Positions 9,263 to 18,647 are shown, numbered from the stretch's first letter. The stretch is 64,000 bases of DNA from Crocinitomicaceae bacterium (GCA_028689775.1 JAQVCM010000008.1:1-64000); one strand, 5' to 3'. Made by a program: numbers and translations. The notes: generated from the letters alone by a model not told the origin.

Positions 9263-10567
9263 TTATCTCTTGGAGAAACTACGTTTGTTCGAACTAGAAT
9301 TTGCACTAGATTTTAAACTCGCGCTTCTATTTCCACCTTGTCCGCCACCGCGGTTAGAAGGAGAACTACTGCTTCTTGGTGGACGTTGGTTTTGTTGTTT
9401 CTTCGGAGCTGGAGCATCCATGTTAATCGGTGTTTCAACCGGAAATGGATGATCTTCGTTTCTTGGAATTTTGGTACGGATCAATTTTTCAATATCACGC
9501 AAGTAAGCAACCTCTTCGTGATCACAGAATGTCAATGCAATTCCGTCCAATCCCGCGCGACCCGTTCTACCAATACGGTGAACATATGTTTCTGGAATGT
9601 TTGGAATCTCAAAGTTAATTACATACGATAATTTGTCCACGTCAATTCCACGTGATGCGATATCGGTTGCTACTAAAACACGAATCGAACGATCTTTAAA
9701 ACTTGTCAATGCGCGCTGACGGGCATTTTGAGCTTTATTTCCGTGAATGGCCATTGCTTTGATGTTGTGTTTCAACAACACTTTTACCACTTTATCCGCA
9801 CCGTGTTTGGTACGTGTAAAAACCAATACCGATTCAATATCTGGGTTATCCAAAAGGTGAACCAATAAAGCGTTTTTATTTTCTTTATCAACGAAGAATA
9901 ATTCTTGTTCAATCGTTTCAGCAGTCGTTGACTCAGGAGTAACTTCTACTTTATCTGGATTGTGAAGAATCGTTCCTGCCAATTCAACAATCGAAGGAGC
10001 CATCGTTGCAGAGAAAAACAAAGATTGACGTTTGGAAGGAATTACTTTCAATAAACGTTTTACGTCGTGAATGAATCCCATGTCCAACATTCTGTCCGCT
10101 TCGTCCAATACGAAAATCTCCAAATGTTGTAAAGAAATCTCACCTTGAGTAATCAAATCCAACAATCTTCCAGGAGTTGCTACCAAAATATCAACTCCAT
10201 TTCTCAAGCGATTTACTTGTGGGTTTTGATTCACACCACCGAAAATAACGGTGTTTTGGATATCTAATTCAGTACTGTATGCCGTTAAGTTTTCGCTGAT
10301 TTGAATCGCTAACTCACGCGTTGGTGTAACGATTAACGCTCTGATTTTCTTTTGATTCCCACGACGAATGTCTTTTGCCAAGTGCATTAAAATCGGAATA
10401 GAAAACGCTGCAGTTTTTCCAGTACCAGTTTGGGCACAAGCCAATAAATCTCCTCCTTTAATTACGATTGGAATTGCTTGTTCTTGAATTGGAGTGGGGT
10501 TGGTGTATCCTTGTGTTTTAAGTGCCTTAAGGATAGGTGCACTGATGTTTATTTCTTCAAAGGTCAT
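9263..10567 (-). CDS. DEAD-box ATP-dependent RNA helicase (RhlE-like)
   Basis: The protein is 434 residues from the ATG at 10567; the upstream ATG at 10585 would add six non-conserved residues. All DEAD-box motifs are visible: the Q motif (TPIQEQ), AQTGTGKT at 45-52, PTRELA, DEAD at 155-158, SAT at 186-188 and HRIGRTGR near 330. The tail after about residue 375 is low-complexity, rich in Q, R, S, G and N, as in RNA-binding tails of RhlE-like helicases of cold-adapted and Bacteroidota species. The likely role is RNA remodelling or ribosome assembly in the cytoplasm. Confidence 0.93.
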   Translation of the reverse strand: MTFEEINISAPILKALKTQGYTNPTPIQEQAIPIVIKGGDLLACAQTGTGKTAAFSIPILMHLAKDIRRGNQKKIRALIVTPTRELAIQISENLTAYSTELDIQNTVIFGGVNQNPQVNRLRNGVDILVATPGRLLDLITQGEISLQHLEIFVLDEADRMLDMGFIHDVKRLLKVIPSKRQSLFFSATMAPSIVELAGTILHNPDKVEVTPESTTAETIEQELFFVDKENKNALLVHLLDNPDIESVLVFTRTKHGADKVVKVLLKHNIKAMAIHGNKAQNARQRALTSFKDRSIRVLVATDIASRGIDVDKLSYVINFEIPNIPETYVHRIGRTGRAGLDGIALTFCDHEEVAYLRDIEKLIRTKIPRNEDHPFPVETPINMDAPAPKKQQNQRPPRSSSSPSNRGGGQGGNRSASLKSSANSSSNKRSFSKR

Positions 10568-10710
10568 AAATTCTGTGTGGAGCACTTTGGATGAAAAATG
10601 AATAAAGTGCTCATTAAGCTACAAAGTAACGACAAATAAACGAATTATGCAATTGGCAGGTCGTCGTGGTGTCGGAAATTAGAATAAAAACCGGCATTCT
10701 AGCAAATAAA

Positions 10711-10744
10711 AAAACCGTAAGATTTCACTGAGTCTTACGGTTTT
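10711..10744. terminator. Intrinsic terminator
   Basis: AAAACCGTAAGA (10711-10722) pairs with TCTTACGGTTTT (10733-10744) around a 10-nt loop. It lies between the acidic protein gene (ending at 10806, minus strand) and the helicase gene start, so it ends the minus-strand transcript of the two small genes. Confidence 0.85.
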
Positions 10745-10805
10745 AAATTATGTAGAATAATTGCTGTTAAGCTATTAAATAGGCGTTCATTTTTTTTAGA
10801 GTGGA

Positions 10806-11162
10806 TTATTCATCTTCATCTTCGTCATCTTCATCGTCAGATGCTTTGTCGTAGTCATCTTCTTCATCATCAGCAACGTCGTCTTCAACGTCTTTCGAAT
10901 CTACTGCAACTTCTTCAAAGTCATCTTCTTCCTCATCGTCGTCGTCATCAACTGGTTTGATTGGTTTACCTACAGGTTTGTTGAGTTTAATCAAATAGAT
11001 TACCTCTTCTGTGTCCCACAAAAGTGCATCCAAAGTTTCCCCTGTTGGCGTTTTAATCTGAGTCATTCCTTCACTGTAACCATCCGGAAATGCCACTTCT
11101 AATTGTCTTTTCTGATCAATTGATAGTTTATCATAGCTAACAATCGCACGCTTTTTTGTCAT
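10806..11162 (-). CDS. Small protein with extremely acidic C-terminal tail
   Basis: The 118-residue protein has a compact basic/mixed N-terminal region of about 85 residues (MTKKRAIVSYDKLS...). Its last ~45 residues are almost all D, E and small residues, ending DDEDDEDEDE. I do not recognise a named domain. The layout (folded head plus acidic tail) recalls RNA polymerase delta subunits or histone-like chaperones, but no homology is visible. It follows the 95-residue gene by 6 nt, so the two are probably co-transcribed and may work together. Confidence 0.75.
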   Translation of the reverse strand: MTKKRAIVSYDKLSIDQKRQLEVAFPDGYSEGMTQIKTPTGETLDALLWDTEEVIYLIKLNKPVGKPIKPVDDDDDEEEDDFEEVAVDSKDVEDDVADDEEDDYDKASDDEDDEDEDE

Positions 11163-11168
11163 AATAAC

Positions 11169-11456
11169 TTATATTTCTAGTTTAAGTATTCTATTAATTG
11201 GAAGTACTGTATGTTGTTTGAGTACAATTGCAGAGTCTGTAACTGCCCAAATTGTAGTGTCTACGCGTTTTTTTCCTTGGTCGTCTGCAAAGTAAATTCT
11301 CACCTTGTGGTGTTCTAAATTACCAAGAGAAATTGCACGTTCAATAGAGGTAGCCCTGATTTTACGTTCCTTCTCACTTGTTAGTATTTCCTCTGAAGGA
11401 AAATGAAGTGCACTTACTTCTTCCTTTTCGATTATTTGAATGTTTGGATCCTCCAT
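11169..11456 (-). CDS. Conserved hypothetical protein, 95 aa
   Basis: No family is recognised. The protein is soluble. The N-terminal third is charged and the C-terminal half reads like a small beta-barrel (HHKVRIYFADDQGKKRVDT, then strands ending NRILKLEI). It is first in a two-gene transcript with the acidic-tail protein. Confidence 0.7.
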   Translation of the reverse strand: MEDPNIQIIEKEEVSALHFPSEEILTSEKERKIRATSIERAISLGNLEHHKVRIYFADDQGKKRVDTTIWAVTDSAIVLKQHTVLPINRILKLEI

Positions 11457-11656
11457 TATCTTGAATTATTTGGCAAAAATAAATGAAAACCTCAATTGAA
11501 CGAACATTTTCAAACAATTTCATTGAAAAATGTGCTTTTTATTTATTTACAAGATTTGTTTTTCTTTGTTTTCGATTGCTACAACGATGTTGTACAGTGT
11601 TTTGAGTCTTATTTGGTTCGAGTGATTTCTTTTTTAAATTTTGATTGATTTGCTAC

Positions 11657-11738
11657 TTTTCCAGTGAATCTGTTTTTCCGAAAAATTTCAATAGAAATTT
11701 GAGCAATCATTTTTAAATGAAAATTAAAGTCTTTAAAG
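11657..11738. repeat. Dispersed intergenic hairpin repeat, copy 1
   Basis: This ~82-bp segment aligns over its whole length with 36107-36187. Shared blocks are AATTTCAATAGAAATTTGAG and AAATTAAAGTCTTTAAA. In this copy the left arm of the central palindrome is damaged. It sits in the 385-bp gap between the second ATPase gene and the 95-residue gene, both on the minus strand. The rest of that gap (11460-11840) shows no other feature. Confidence 0.7.
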
Positions 11739-11840
11739 AATTTAATCCAGCATTTATTAAATTAAGTATTCTTGCTAGAATGCTGAAAATATGATTTCTT
11801 GTAAAATTGTAATTCTATTTATGAGCTAATGTATTTTCCC

Positions 11841-12959
11841 TTAAATCTGATATCTATATTTTAACCAGAGTTTTAAAAGTTTGTCTTGCACTTCATAATA
11901 AGGTTCTTTTTCACTGCTGTGATGAAATACCATTCCCTTGTCAACCAATGAAGTTAAGGAACGTTTTACACTCGATGCTGTAAATCCATGTTTTTTAATG
12001 AAGTTTTTTGCGTACGGTTGGTCTACTTTTTCTTCGATTGCGATTCCAATCATTAATTCCCATTGCGTGGGCGTTAGCAAACTCCGATATTGGTAAAAAA
12101 TCATTTCATTGTCCAATAAAATTTGTTGGATAATTTGATGCGCTTCGTTTATTCCTATTTTTTTAAAGTGCGATGCGTATAATTCGTGAAATATCTTTTG
12201 AACAAAATAAGTGTGCGAGTTCGTACTTTCTAAAACGTAATGGATCGCATTTTCTTCAATCGTAATTTTCTTCTTGCTAAATTGATATTGACAAAATGCA
12301 ACGTATTTAGAAGCTTCAATCTTTTCAAGCGACATGTTGGAGCAACTGGCATAAAATGGTCTCTTGGAATTGTTGAAAATCTCATTCATTAAATGTTGAT
12401 GACTGCCACAGAAAATAAATTGAACATTTTTTAAACTTTGAATGCTTGTCCGTAAAATCGCTTCTACGTTTTTTTCAGGATAGGATAGTATTTGTTGAAA
12501 TTCATCCAAAGCAATTACGAATTTCACTTCTTGCTCATCTAAATAAGTGAGAAGTTGTGGGACGGTGCGCTCAATGCTTTGACTTCTCGTAATATCCAAG
12601 GTGACTTCCAGGTTCCCGGTTAGTTCATTCATGGAGATTATTGGTCGTAATAATTTGATTTTATCTAAAAATAATTGTCCTTTTTTTCTTTTTTGATAGG
12701 CTTGATAGATCGAGTTGGCAAGAATATCTGCAAAATCTTTCAAGTTTAAACTTGGAAATAAGTCGATGTAAATACAGCTATAATCCTCTTTACTTAAATA
12801 AAAAACTTGCTTTATAAGCGCTGATTTTCCGATTCTCCGTTGAGCAAATAGTGCAGTATTTGTTTGGTTTTCAATGTTTTTAATCAGATACGATGTTTCA
12901 GCTTCTCGATCGCAGAAGTATTCGGGACTGATGTAATTATTGATTAAAAACGGATTCAT
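11841..12959 (-). CDS. P-loop ATPase of the archaeal-type ATPase family
   Basis: The chosen ATG at 12959 gives 372 residues (MNPFLINNYISPEYFCDRE...). The long frame extends to 13082, but it would run through the promoter and palindrome. Walker A is RRIGKSAL at 41-48 and Walker B is FVIALDEFQQ at 147-156. The C-terminal ~100 residues look like a winged helix (TPTQWELMIGIAIEEK... SSVKRSLTSLVDKGMV). The family is widespread, often multi-copy, and of uncertain function. Like the ATPase at 7424 it stands alone behind a palindromic promoter. Confidence 0.82.
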   Translation of the reverse strand: MNPFLINNYISPEYFCDREAETSYLIKNIENQTNTALFAQRRIGKSALIKQVFYLSKEDYSCIYIDLFPSLNLKDFADILANSIYQAYQKRKKGQLFLDKIKLLRPIISMNELTGNLEVTLDITRSQSIERTVPQLLTYLDEQEVKFVIALDEFQQILSYPEKNVEAILRTSIQSLKNVQFIFCGSHQHLMNEIFNNSKRPFYASCSNMSLEKIEASKYVAFCQYQFSKKKITIEENAIHYVLESTNSHTYFVQKIFHELYASHFKKIGINEAHQIIQQILLDNEMIFYQYRSLLTPTQWELMIGIAIEEKVDQPYAKNFIKKHGFTASSVKRSLTSLVDKGMVFHHSSEKEPYYEVQDKLLKLWLKYRYQI

Positions 12960-12977
12960 ATTTACATATTTACCCAA

Positions 12978-12985
12978 CAAATATA
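12978..12985 (-). promoter_or_regulatory. -7 box of the second ATPase gene
   Basis: On the minus strand this reads TATATTTG, 19 bp downstream of the palindrome at 13005-13029, which therefore occupies the -33 position. The predicted transcript starts a few bases before the ATG at 12959. Confidence 0.5.
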
Positions 12986-13004
12986 CGCAATTTATTATAC
13001 CTTT

Positions 13005-13029
13005 TGCATTATACATTTTGTATAATGCA
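13005..13029. promoter_or_regulatory. 25-bp perfect palindrome, candidate operator
   Basis: TGCATTATACA and TGTATAATGCA form 11-bp arms around TTT. The element lies at the -33 position of the ATPase promoter on the minus strand. It is separate from the tRNA terminator at 13071-13104 and has no T-tract of its own, so an operator is more likely than a terminator. Confidence 0.65.
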
Positions 13030-13070
13030 TTTTGCACAGTTTTTATCACTTCCAAAATGTATATAAACCA

Positions 13071-13104
13071 AAAAAGCCTCAACTAATTAAAGTTGAGGCT
13101 TTTT
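13071..13104 (-). terminator. Intrinsic terminator of tRNA-Phe
   Basis: AAAAAGCCTCAAC (13071-13083) pairs with GTTGAGGCTTTTT (13092-13104) around an 8-nt loop. It begins 2 nt after the tRNA 3' end in the direction of transcription. Confidence 0.88.
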
Positions 13105-13105
13105 G

Positions 13106-13178
13106 TGGGAACGAAGGGAATCGAACCCCCGACACAAGGATTTTCAGTCCTTTGCTCTACCGTCTGAGCTACATTCCC
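13106..13178 (-). tRNA. tRNA-Phe (anticodon GAA)
   Basis: The minus strand gives a 73-nt cloverleaf. The acceptor stem is GGGAATG/CGTTCCC with discriminator A. The D-arm is AGCTCAGACGGTAGAGC. The anticodon loop is TGAAAAT with anticodon GAA, and the T-arm contains GGTTCGATTCC. CCA is not encoded. It diverges from coaX. Confidence 0.95.
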
Positions 13179-13259
13179 GCCGTATTTGGAAGTGCAAAGG
13201 TAATAACTTTTTTTTAACCTCAAAGCGTTTTTTTATTTATTTTATCTTTTTTTTCAATG

Positions 13260-13267
13260 TATCTTTG
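13260..13267 (+). promoter_or_regulatory. Probable -7 box of coaX
   Basis: TATCTTTG ends only 6 nt before the coaX ATG at 13274, so a transcript from it would have little or no leader. Confidence 0.4.
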
Positions 13268-13273
13268 CCGCAG

Positions 13274-14005
13274 ATGGAGAAAAAGAAGCGTTTTTTAGTG
13301 ATAGATGCTGGAAATACCCGTGTAAAAATAGGGGTATATGTTCAGGATGAGTTGGTTGATGATTTGAGTTTTTCAAATGAAGAATTGCCACGATTAAAAT
13401 CATTTTTAACCGGAAATCGGTTTGATGCGTCCATAATTTCTTCCGTTAGATCCCAAAAGGATACCAAATGGTTGCTTCAATTGGTTCAAGGGGCAAAATT
13501 ATTTCAAGCATTGGATAAAATTCCACTGCAGATTAGTTACGAAACACCAGAAACTTTAGGCGCAGATCGCTTGGCAAATGCAATTGGTGCGTATTCTATT
13601 TCAAAGAAAACATGTTTAATCGTTGATATTGGAACGTGCGTTAAATTTGATATCGTTGATGATTCAGGAACTTATTTAGGAGGATCCATTTCGCCGGGAC
13701 TAAACATGCGTTATCGTGCAATGCATGAATTTACAGCGGGACTTCCATTGGTAAATAATTTCAAGCCTGCAAAATTAATTGGTAAATCTACCGTTGATTG
13801 TATGCACATCGGCGTGATGCGTGGAATGCAAGCAGAATTAGATTCTTTTATTAAAACGTACACTTCTGAATATCAGGACTTAGATATATTTATAACCGGC
13901 GGAGATGCACATTATTTTGATTTCGACACAAAAAACAACATCTTTGTAAACGAAAACATAACCATTTATGGTTTATTCATTACATTACAAGCACATGCAA
14001 ATTAA
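13274..14005 (+). CDS. coaX: Type III pantothenate kinase
   Basis: The protein is 243 residues from the ATG at 13274; the open frame upstream runs through the tRNA and is not coding. Family motifs are present: the nucleotide-binding DAGNTRVKIG near the N-terminus, GADRLANAIGAY, DIGTCVKFD, and the late ITGGDA. CoaX phosphorylates pantothenate, the first step of coenzyme A synthesis; type III enzymes need a monovalent cation. Its last 11 nt overlap the next gene, so it leads an operon with envelope genes. This arrangement is usual in Flavobacteria. Confidence 0.95.
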   Translation: MEKKKRFLVIDAGNTRVKIGVYVQDELVDDLSFSNEELPRLKSFLTGNRFDASIISSVRSQKDTKWLLQLVQGAKLFQALDKIPLQISYETPETLGADRLANAIGAYSISKKTCLIVDIGTCVKFDIVDDSGTYLGGSISPGLNMRYRAMHEFTAGLPLVNNFKPAKLIGKSTVDCMHIGVMRGMQAELDSFIKTYTSEYQDLDIFITGGDAHYFDFDTKNNIFVNENITIYGLFITLQAHAN

Positions 14006-15338
14006 ACTATTAAGTATTTTTATAATTGGGTTTTCTCTTTTTTCAAGCGCGCAAAATGCAGCAAAATCTCCTTACAGCTCTTATGGAATCGGCGAATACG
14101 GTGGTTTAGAACATGCTACTTTTAGTGGAATGGGAAATAATTCCATTGCTTTCATAGATTCGATTACCTTGAACTATAACAATCCTTCTTCGTATGCGAT
14201 GTTGGGAAAAGGGCAGCCTTTATTTTCTACTGGTATTTCAGCTCGTTTATCAGATTTTAAATCTGGAAATAGTCACTACAATACGGGTTATTTAGGAATT
14301 AATCATTTTGCAATCGGGATTCCTTTTGCGAATAACTTCGGTTTAGCAGTTGGATTAAAACCTTTTTCTAGAACGGGTTACCAATTTGGAGATTCTCAGA
14401 TAGTTAATTCTGAGGAAATGAAATACGTGTATCGTGGTACTGGTGGAACAAACGAATTATTTGGAGGGTTTTCTGCTTCAATCTTTAATTTCAAAGGACA
14501 TCGCTTGAGTTTAGGTGCGAACTTGGGGTATGTATTCGGTTCAACTGAGAATGAACGTATTTCTTATATAAACAATTCATTGAATACAAGTGGCGGTGTT
14601 GAAAATCAAGGCTATACTTTTAACTCAATCAATCTTGATTTCGGATTGAACTACATTTGGAAACTATCAAAAGCTTCTTCTTTAACAATTGCGGGTGTGT
14701 ATACTCCGAATTTAAAGTTGGCTGTGGAGAAAAATGAATTTTTAGCTTATGCTGCGAATGTTTCCAATCCGAACGGATATAGCTATTTGTATGAAACAGT
14801 TGAAAATGGAACGATTGCAATGCCTTCTACTGTTGGAGTCGGTTTTAATTTTGTGACAAGACCTAAGAATTTAGAAAAAAGATCAAATGTGTATGAACTT
14901 TCGATTAATGGGGAAGTGAAGATGATGGATTGGTCTAATTATGAAACTTCTTTTGCCGGAATCACAACCAGAGGAGATTTTGAAAATACCATTCGTTACG
15001 GTGTAGGTGCTCAATTTGTTCCACACTATAACTTCTTAGACCGAACAGGTGGCGCCAAATACATTTACAGAATTCGATACCGAGTCGGTTTTAATTACGC
15101 TACGTTGCCAATTGTAGTGCTGAATAAACAGCAGTCTGATATGGCTGTAACAGCAGGATTTGGTTTTCCAGTAGCCATTCAACGTTCTTCTTCTTCCGTA
15201 AATATTGGATTCACTTTGGGTCAACGTGGAAACGGAAGTTCGATGTCAATCAATGAAAAATATTTGGGAATTAATTTTGGTGTAACGATTTCTCCAGGAG
15301 TTAATGATCGTTGGTTTAGACGATTTAAAATTGATTAA
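13995..15338 (+). CDS. Outer-membrane beta-barrel protein (FadL/porin-like), function unknown
   Basis: The protein is 447 residues from the ATG at 13995. A signal peptide (MQIKLLSIFIIGFSLFSSAQ) precedes a long series of alternating amphipathic strands, ending in an aromatic/basic strand typical of barrels. It opens with SPYSSYGIGEYGG, a motif common in Bacteroidota outer-membrane proteins. It overlaps coaX by 11 nt and precedes lptC by 11 nt, so an outer-membrane job is likely. The cargo or role is unknown. Confidence 0.8.
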   Translation: MQIKLLSIFIIGFSLFSSAQNAAKSPYSSYGIGEYGGLEHATFSGMGNNSIAFIDSITLNYNNPSSYAMLGKGQPLFSTGISARLSDFKSGNSHYNTGYLGINHFAIGIPFANNFGLAVGLKPFSRTGYQFGDSQIVNSEEMKYVYRGTGGTNELFGGFSASIFNFKGHRLSLGANLGYVFGSTENERISYINNSLNTSGGVENQGYTFNSINLDFGLNYIWKLSKASSLTIAGVYTPNLKLAVEKNEFLAYAANVSNPNGYSYLYETVENGTIAMPSTVGVGFNFVTRPKNLEKRSNVYELSINGEVKMMDWSNYETSFAGITTRGDFENTIRYGVGAQFVPHYNFLDRTGGAKYIYRIRYRVGFNYATLPIVVLNKQQSDMAVTAGFGFPVAIQRSSSSVNIGFTLGQRGNGSSMSINEKYLGINFGVTISPGVNDRWFRRFKID

Positions 15339-15349
15339 TACCGAGAAAA

Positions 15350-15904
15350 ATGAAAAAACAATTTGATTGTATTTTTAAATTGATAATTTTTTTCTCTTTA
15401 ATTAGTTTAACTTCTTGTGTGAATGATTTAGATACCATTCGCAAAATCACTTATAAATCGTCAGATCCAGATGATCGAACACGAGATTTAGTGGTTCTCT
15501 ATACGGATAGTGGTTATGCCAAAGTTCAGGTTTTTGCTACAATTGCGGAAACCTATTCGAAACCAGAGCAAGTGATGAAACTAAAGGATGGAGTAAAGGT
15601 TAACTTCTTCTCAAATGACGGCGAAATTGTTTCTGTTCTCACTGCGTTGTACGGCGAAATTCATCAAAATGATGGAACGATGTTCGTGAGAGATTCTGTG
15701 GTGTTATTCAACAAAGAAAAAAATCAACGCCTAGAAACAGAAGAATTACATTGGAATCAAAAGGATTCTTCGATTTACACCAACAAGGCGGTCATTGTTC
15801 GCAAAGACAACGCCATTCTCTTTGGTCAAGGGATTAAGACAAAACAAGATTTTTCAGAATATGAATTTGTGCAACCGCGAGGAAGCATGAATATTAATAA
15901 ATAA
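15350..15904 (+). CDS. lptC: LPS export ABC transporter periplasmic lipoprotein LptC
   Basis: The 184-residue lipoprotein has a signal peptide and lipobox LTSC (C23), followed by the OstA/LptC beta-jellyroll pattern (VNFFSNDGEIVSVLTALYGEIH, then VVLFNKEKNQRLETEELHW). LptC accepts lipopolysaccharide from LptB2FG and hands it to the periplasmic bridge. In Bacteroidota it is often a lipoprotein. It lies 4 nt ahead of the next small gene. Confidence 0.88.
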   Translation: MKKQFDCIFKLIIFFSLISLTSCVNDLDTIRKITYKSSDPDDRTRDLVVLYTDSGYAKVQVFATIAETYSKPEQVMKLKDGVKVNFFSNDGEIVSVLTALYGEIHQNDGTMFVRDSVVLFNKEKNQRLETEELHWNQKDSSIYTNKAVIVRKDNAILFGQGIKTKQDFSEYEFVQPRGSMNINK

Positions 15905-15908
15905 CGAC

Positions 15909-16139
15909 ATGAAAACGTATAACAATTTGATGCTTTATTTTTGGTTGGCGATGGGAATCGTGACAACCGTTGCGGTAACTTACTTCGGGATTACGGAAGG
16001 TTTTGACCGATGGTATCATTTTTATTTATTTGCAATTATCGCTTTCTTGATGTTTTTTCTTCGCCGTACGATGATGAAAAGGATGGAGAAACACCAGAAG
16101 TTTTTAGATGATCAGAATAATGCTAATAACCATAATTAA
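15909..16139 (+). CDS. Small membrane protein, two predicted TM helices
   Basis: The 76-residue protein has helices at about residues 7-28 and 37-55 and a basic, hydrophilic C-terminus (RRTMMKRMEKHQKFLDDQNN). It is tightly linked to lptC (4-nt gap) and is probably an inner-membrane partner in the same operon. No family is recognised. Confidence 0.75.
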   Translation: MKTYNNLMLYFWLAMGIVTTVAVTYFGITEGFDRWYHFYLFAIIAFLMFFLRRTMMKRMEKHQKFLDDQNNANNHN

Positions 16140-16175
16140 TACCTGAAACTGCATCTAATCGTTAAAAATCATTCA

Positions 16176-18647
16176 ATGAATTTCTCCAGTAAATTCTTAA
16201 TCTTTTTTTTCCTACTTCTTTCTCTCGGTCTGAGAAGTCAACACACCTTGAGTGGTCAAGTGGTTGATGAGCGCAATGTGAGCATTCCTTACGCAAACGT
16301 GTATGTGAAAAATAACAGTGATTTGAGAACGCAAGCCAATGTCAATGGTGAATATGAAATGAGGTTGTTGAATGGGGAATATTTTCTTGTTTTCTCTGCA
16401 AGTGGTTATGAAGACCGGGAATCGTATGTGACCATTTCCAACGGAGATGTAAAGCGAAACATGCAACTTTTTCCGCTCAAAGTACAACAGCTTGAAGATT
16501 TTGATATTTCTGTGAAACGAACCAATCCAGGGAGAGATATCATGCTGAAAGTGGTGGCAAGAAGAGATCAAATTAATCCTTGGGAAATTCCGCATTCAGT
16601 AGATGTTTACATCAAAGCGAGCGAAAAAATTACGCGAACGGGCAAGAAAGTAAAAAAAGATGAAGATGCTGATCCTGTTGACCCTTTTGAAAACGGACCA
16701 TCAAATCAGACGATTGTAGACAACGACATCAATTTTTTAGAAACCAAATTGCAACGGAATTACGCTCCGCCTAGTAAAGTGAAGGAATACAGAAGCGCGT
16801 ATAAGTTGCGCGGCAATGATCGACAATTGTATTATACGACGACGGTAAAAACAAACTTCAATTTCTTTCAAAATTTGATGTATTTAAATGACTTACATCA
16901 AACGCCAATTATGTCACCGATTTCGAATCCTGGTTCTATTTCGTACAAGTACAGATTGGAGGCGCAGTATGAAGAAGATGGACACAAGATTCATAAAATA
17001 AAAATCATTCCAAGATCGTCATCAACTTCTACCTTGTCGGGATATATTTATGTGATTGATTCCATTTGGATGATTCAAAAACTGGATTTAACCTTGTCAA
17101 AAGGGAATCTACTGCGATATGATTATTTCCAAATTCAGCAAACGTATTCACATCCAGGAGATACTTTAAACGTTTTGGTCAATCAAAAGTTGATCTATGG
17201 CAACAAGTTTAAAGATGAAATTTCCGCTTGTCAAACGGAAGCCGATTTTACAAATTACTTCTTTAATCCGCAGTTTTCAATGAAGTTTTTCGGCAATGAA
17301 GTGTCTGTTACTGAAAAGGAAGCTTATAAAAAAGACACCTCGTTTTGGGTAGGAGCGAGAACAACCGCTTTGTCGGAAGAAGAAAAACAAATCATATTAT
17401 TCAAAGATAGCATTCGAGATCGGGTCAATCAGAAGGAATATATTGACTCTGTTGACCGCGCATTTAACAAAGTTACGTTCTGGAAAGTGGTTTGGTTTGG
17501 TATAGATCATCGAAACCGAGAGAAGAAAACCCAATGGACAATTAATTCAATTGCCGCATCGACACGCCCAATTTACATCGCTGGACCGAGAGTTGCACCC
17601 GGTTTTAGTTATTTCAAGAAATGGGAAAACGAGAAATACATTGATTCCTATACAGAGTTATCATACGGTTTTAAGAATCAAGATTTCAAAGGAAGAACGA
17701 GTTGGAAATATCGATACGATCCGTTCCGTCAAGGTGCAATTGGTGTGTTTTTTTCACACGATTTTGAAGCAATTCGAAGCTATGATGCTATTTCTCAAAT
17801 TTTCAAACGATCCAATTTCATTGAAGCAACGCAATTGAGAATATCACATGAGTTGGAACTTTTTAATGGGTTTTACATCAATCCAGAAATTCAGTTTTTA
17901 GAACGAAGAACCTTGAAAGGATATAAGTTTGTTGAATTGTTGGACAGTGTTTTAAACAATGATTTACCAAGTGATTTTAAATCGTACCAAGCTGCTATTG
18001 CAAACATTACCATCAGTTATGTTCCTGGGCAAAAGTACATGCGTGAACCAAATCGCAAAGTTGTTTTAGGTTCTAGATGGCCAACTTTTTACACGTATTA
18101 CGAAAAAGGACTTCCGACTATATTTGGCAGCGACATCGACCACGATTATTTGTTGTTCGGAATCAGACAAACCTTTAAGATTGGGACCATTGGTACGTCA
18201 AGTTATCACATCAAAGCTGGTCAGTTTTTAAATACTCGTTCGCTCAAAGATGCGGATATGAAATACAATCGAAGAAGTGATCGTTTGTGGTTTTCAAATC
18301 CACTGTATTCTTTTCAAGGGTTTTACACCTTGCTGCCAACAAGTAGAACGATCTATGAAGGACACTTTGTACATCACGACAACGGGTCGATTATCAACAA
18401 AATTCCATTCATGAAAAAGACTGGAATTGGTTTGGCATTTGGAGCCGGAGCTTTGTATATTACAGAATATAAATGGCAACACTATGAAATACTTGGTGGT
18501 TTAGAGCGAAATTTTAAATTCTCAAAACGGCGTTTAAGATTAGGGATATATTGTGCTTTATCAACCGGAAATAACTTGAAACCACGCACGGATTGGAAGA
18601 TTTCATTTGCGGTATTAGATGACAGAAGTATGAAGTGGAATTTTTAG
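16176..18647 (+). CDS. DUF5686 / carboxypeptidase-like regulatory domain outer-membrane protein
   Basis: The 823-residue protein starts with a signal peptide. A carboxypeptidase-regulatory-like beta-sandwich follows at about residues 24-105 (LSGQVVDERNVSIPYANVYV). A long region of beta strands typical of DUF5686 makes up the rest and probably forms a barrel. This layout is shared by many Bacteroidota surface proteins. It follows the small membrane gene by 36 nt and may end the coaX operon. The function is unknown. Confidence 0.85.
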   Translation: MNFSSKFLIFFFLLLSLGLRSQHTLSGQVVDERNVSIPYANVYVKNNSDLRTQANVNGEYEMRLLNGEYFLVFSASGYEDRESYVTISNGDVKRNMQLFPLKVQQLEDFDISVKRTNPGRDIMLKVVARRDQINPWEIPHSVDVYIKASEKITRTGKKVKKDEDADPVDPFENGPSNQTIVDNDINFLETKLQRNYAPPSKVKEYRSAYKLRGNDRQLYYTTTVKTNFNFFQNLMYLNDLHQTPIMSPISNPGSISYKYRLEAQYEEDGHKIHKIKIIPRSSSTSTLSGYIYVIDSIWMIQKLDLTLSKGNLLRYDYFQIQQTYSHPGDTLNVLVNQKLIYGNKFKDEISACQTEADFTNYFFNPQFSMKFFGNEVSVTEKEAYKKDTSFWVGARTTALSEEEKQIILFKDSIRDRVNQKEYIDSVDRAFNKVTFWKVVWFGIDHRNREKKTQWTINSIAASTRPIYIAGPRVAPGFSYFKKWENEKYIDSYTELSYGFKNQDFKGRTSWKYRYDPFRQGAIGVFFSHDFEAIRSYDAISQIFKRSNFIEATQLRISHELELFNGFYINPEIQFLERRTLKGYKFVELLDSVLNNDLPSDFKSYQAAIANITISYVPGQKYMREPNRKVVLGSRWPTFYTYYEKGLPTIFGSDIDHDYLLFGIRQTFKIGTIGTSSYHIKAGQFLNTRSLKDADMKYNRRSDRLWFSNPLYSFQGFYTLLPTSRTIYEGHFVHHDNGSIINKIPFMKKTGIGLAFGAGALYITEYKWQHYEILGGLERNFKFSKRRLRLGIYCALSTGNNLKPRTDWKISFAVLDDRSMKWNF

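Noticed and set aside
13103..13273. Upstream extension of the coaX frame
   Set aside because: It runs through the tRNA-Phe gene on the other strand and lacks similarity to CoaX. The ATG at 13274 gives the proper N-terminus.
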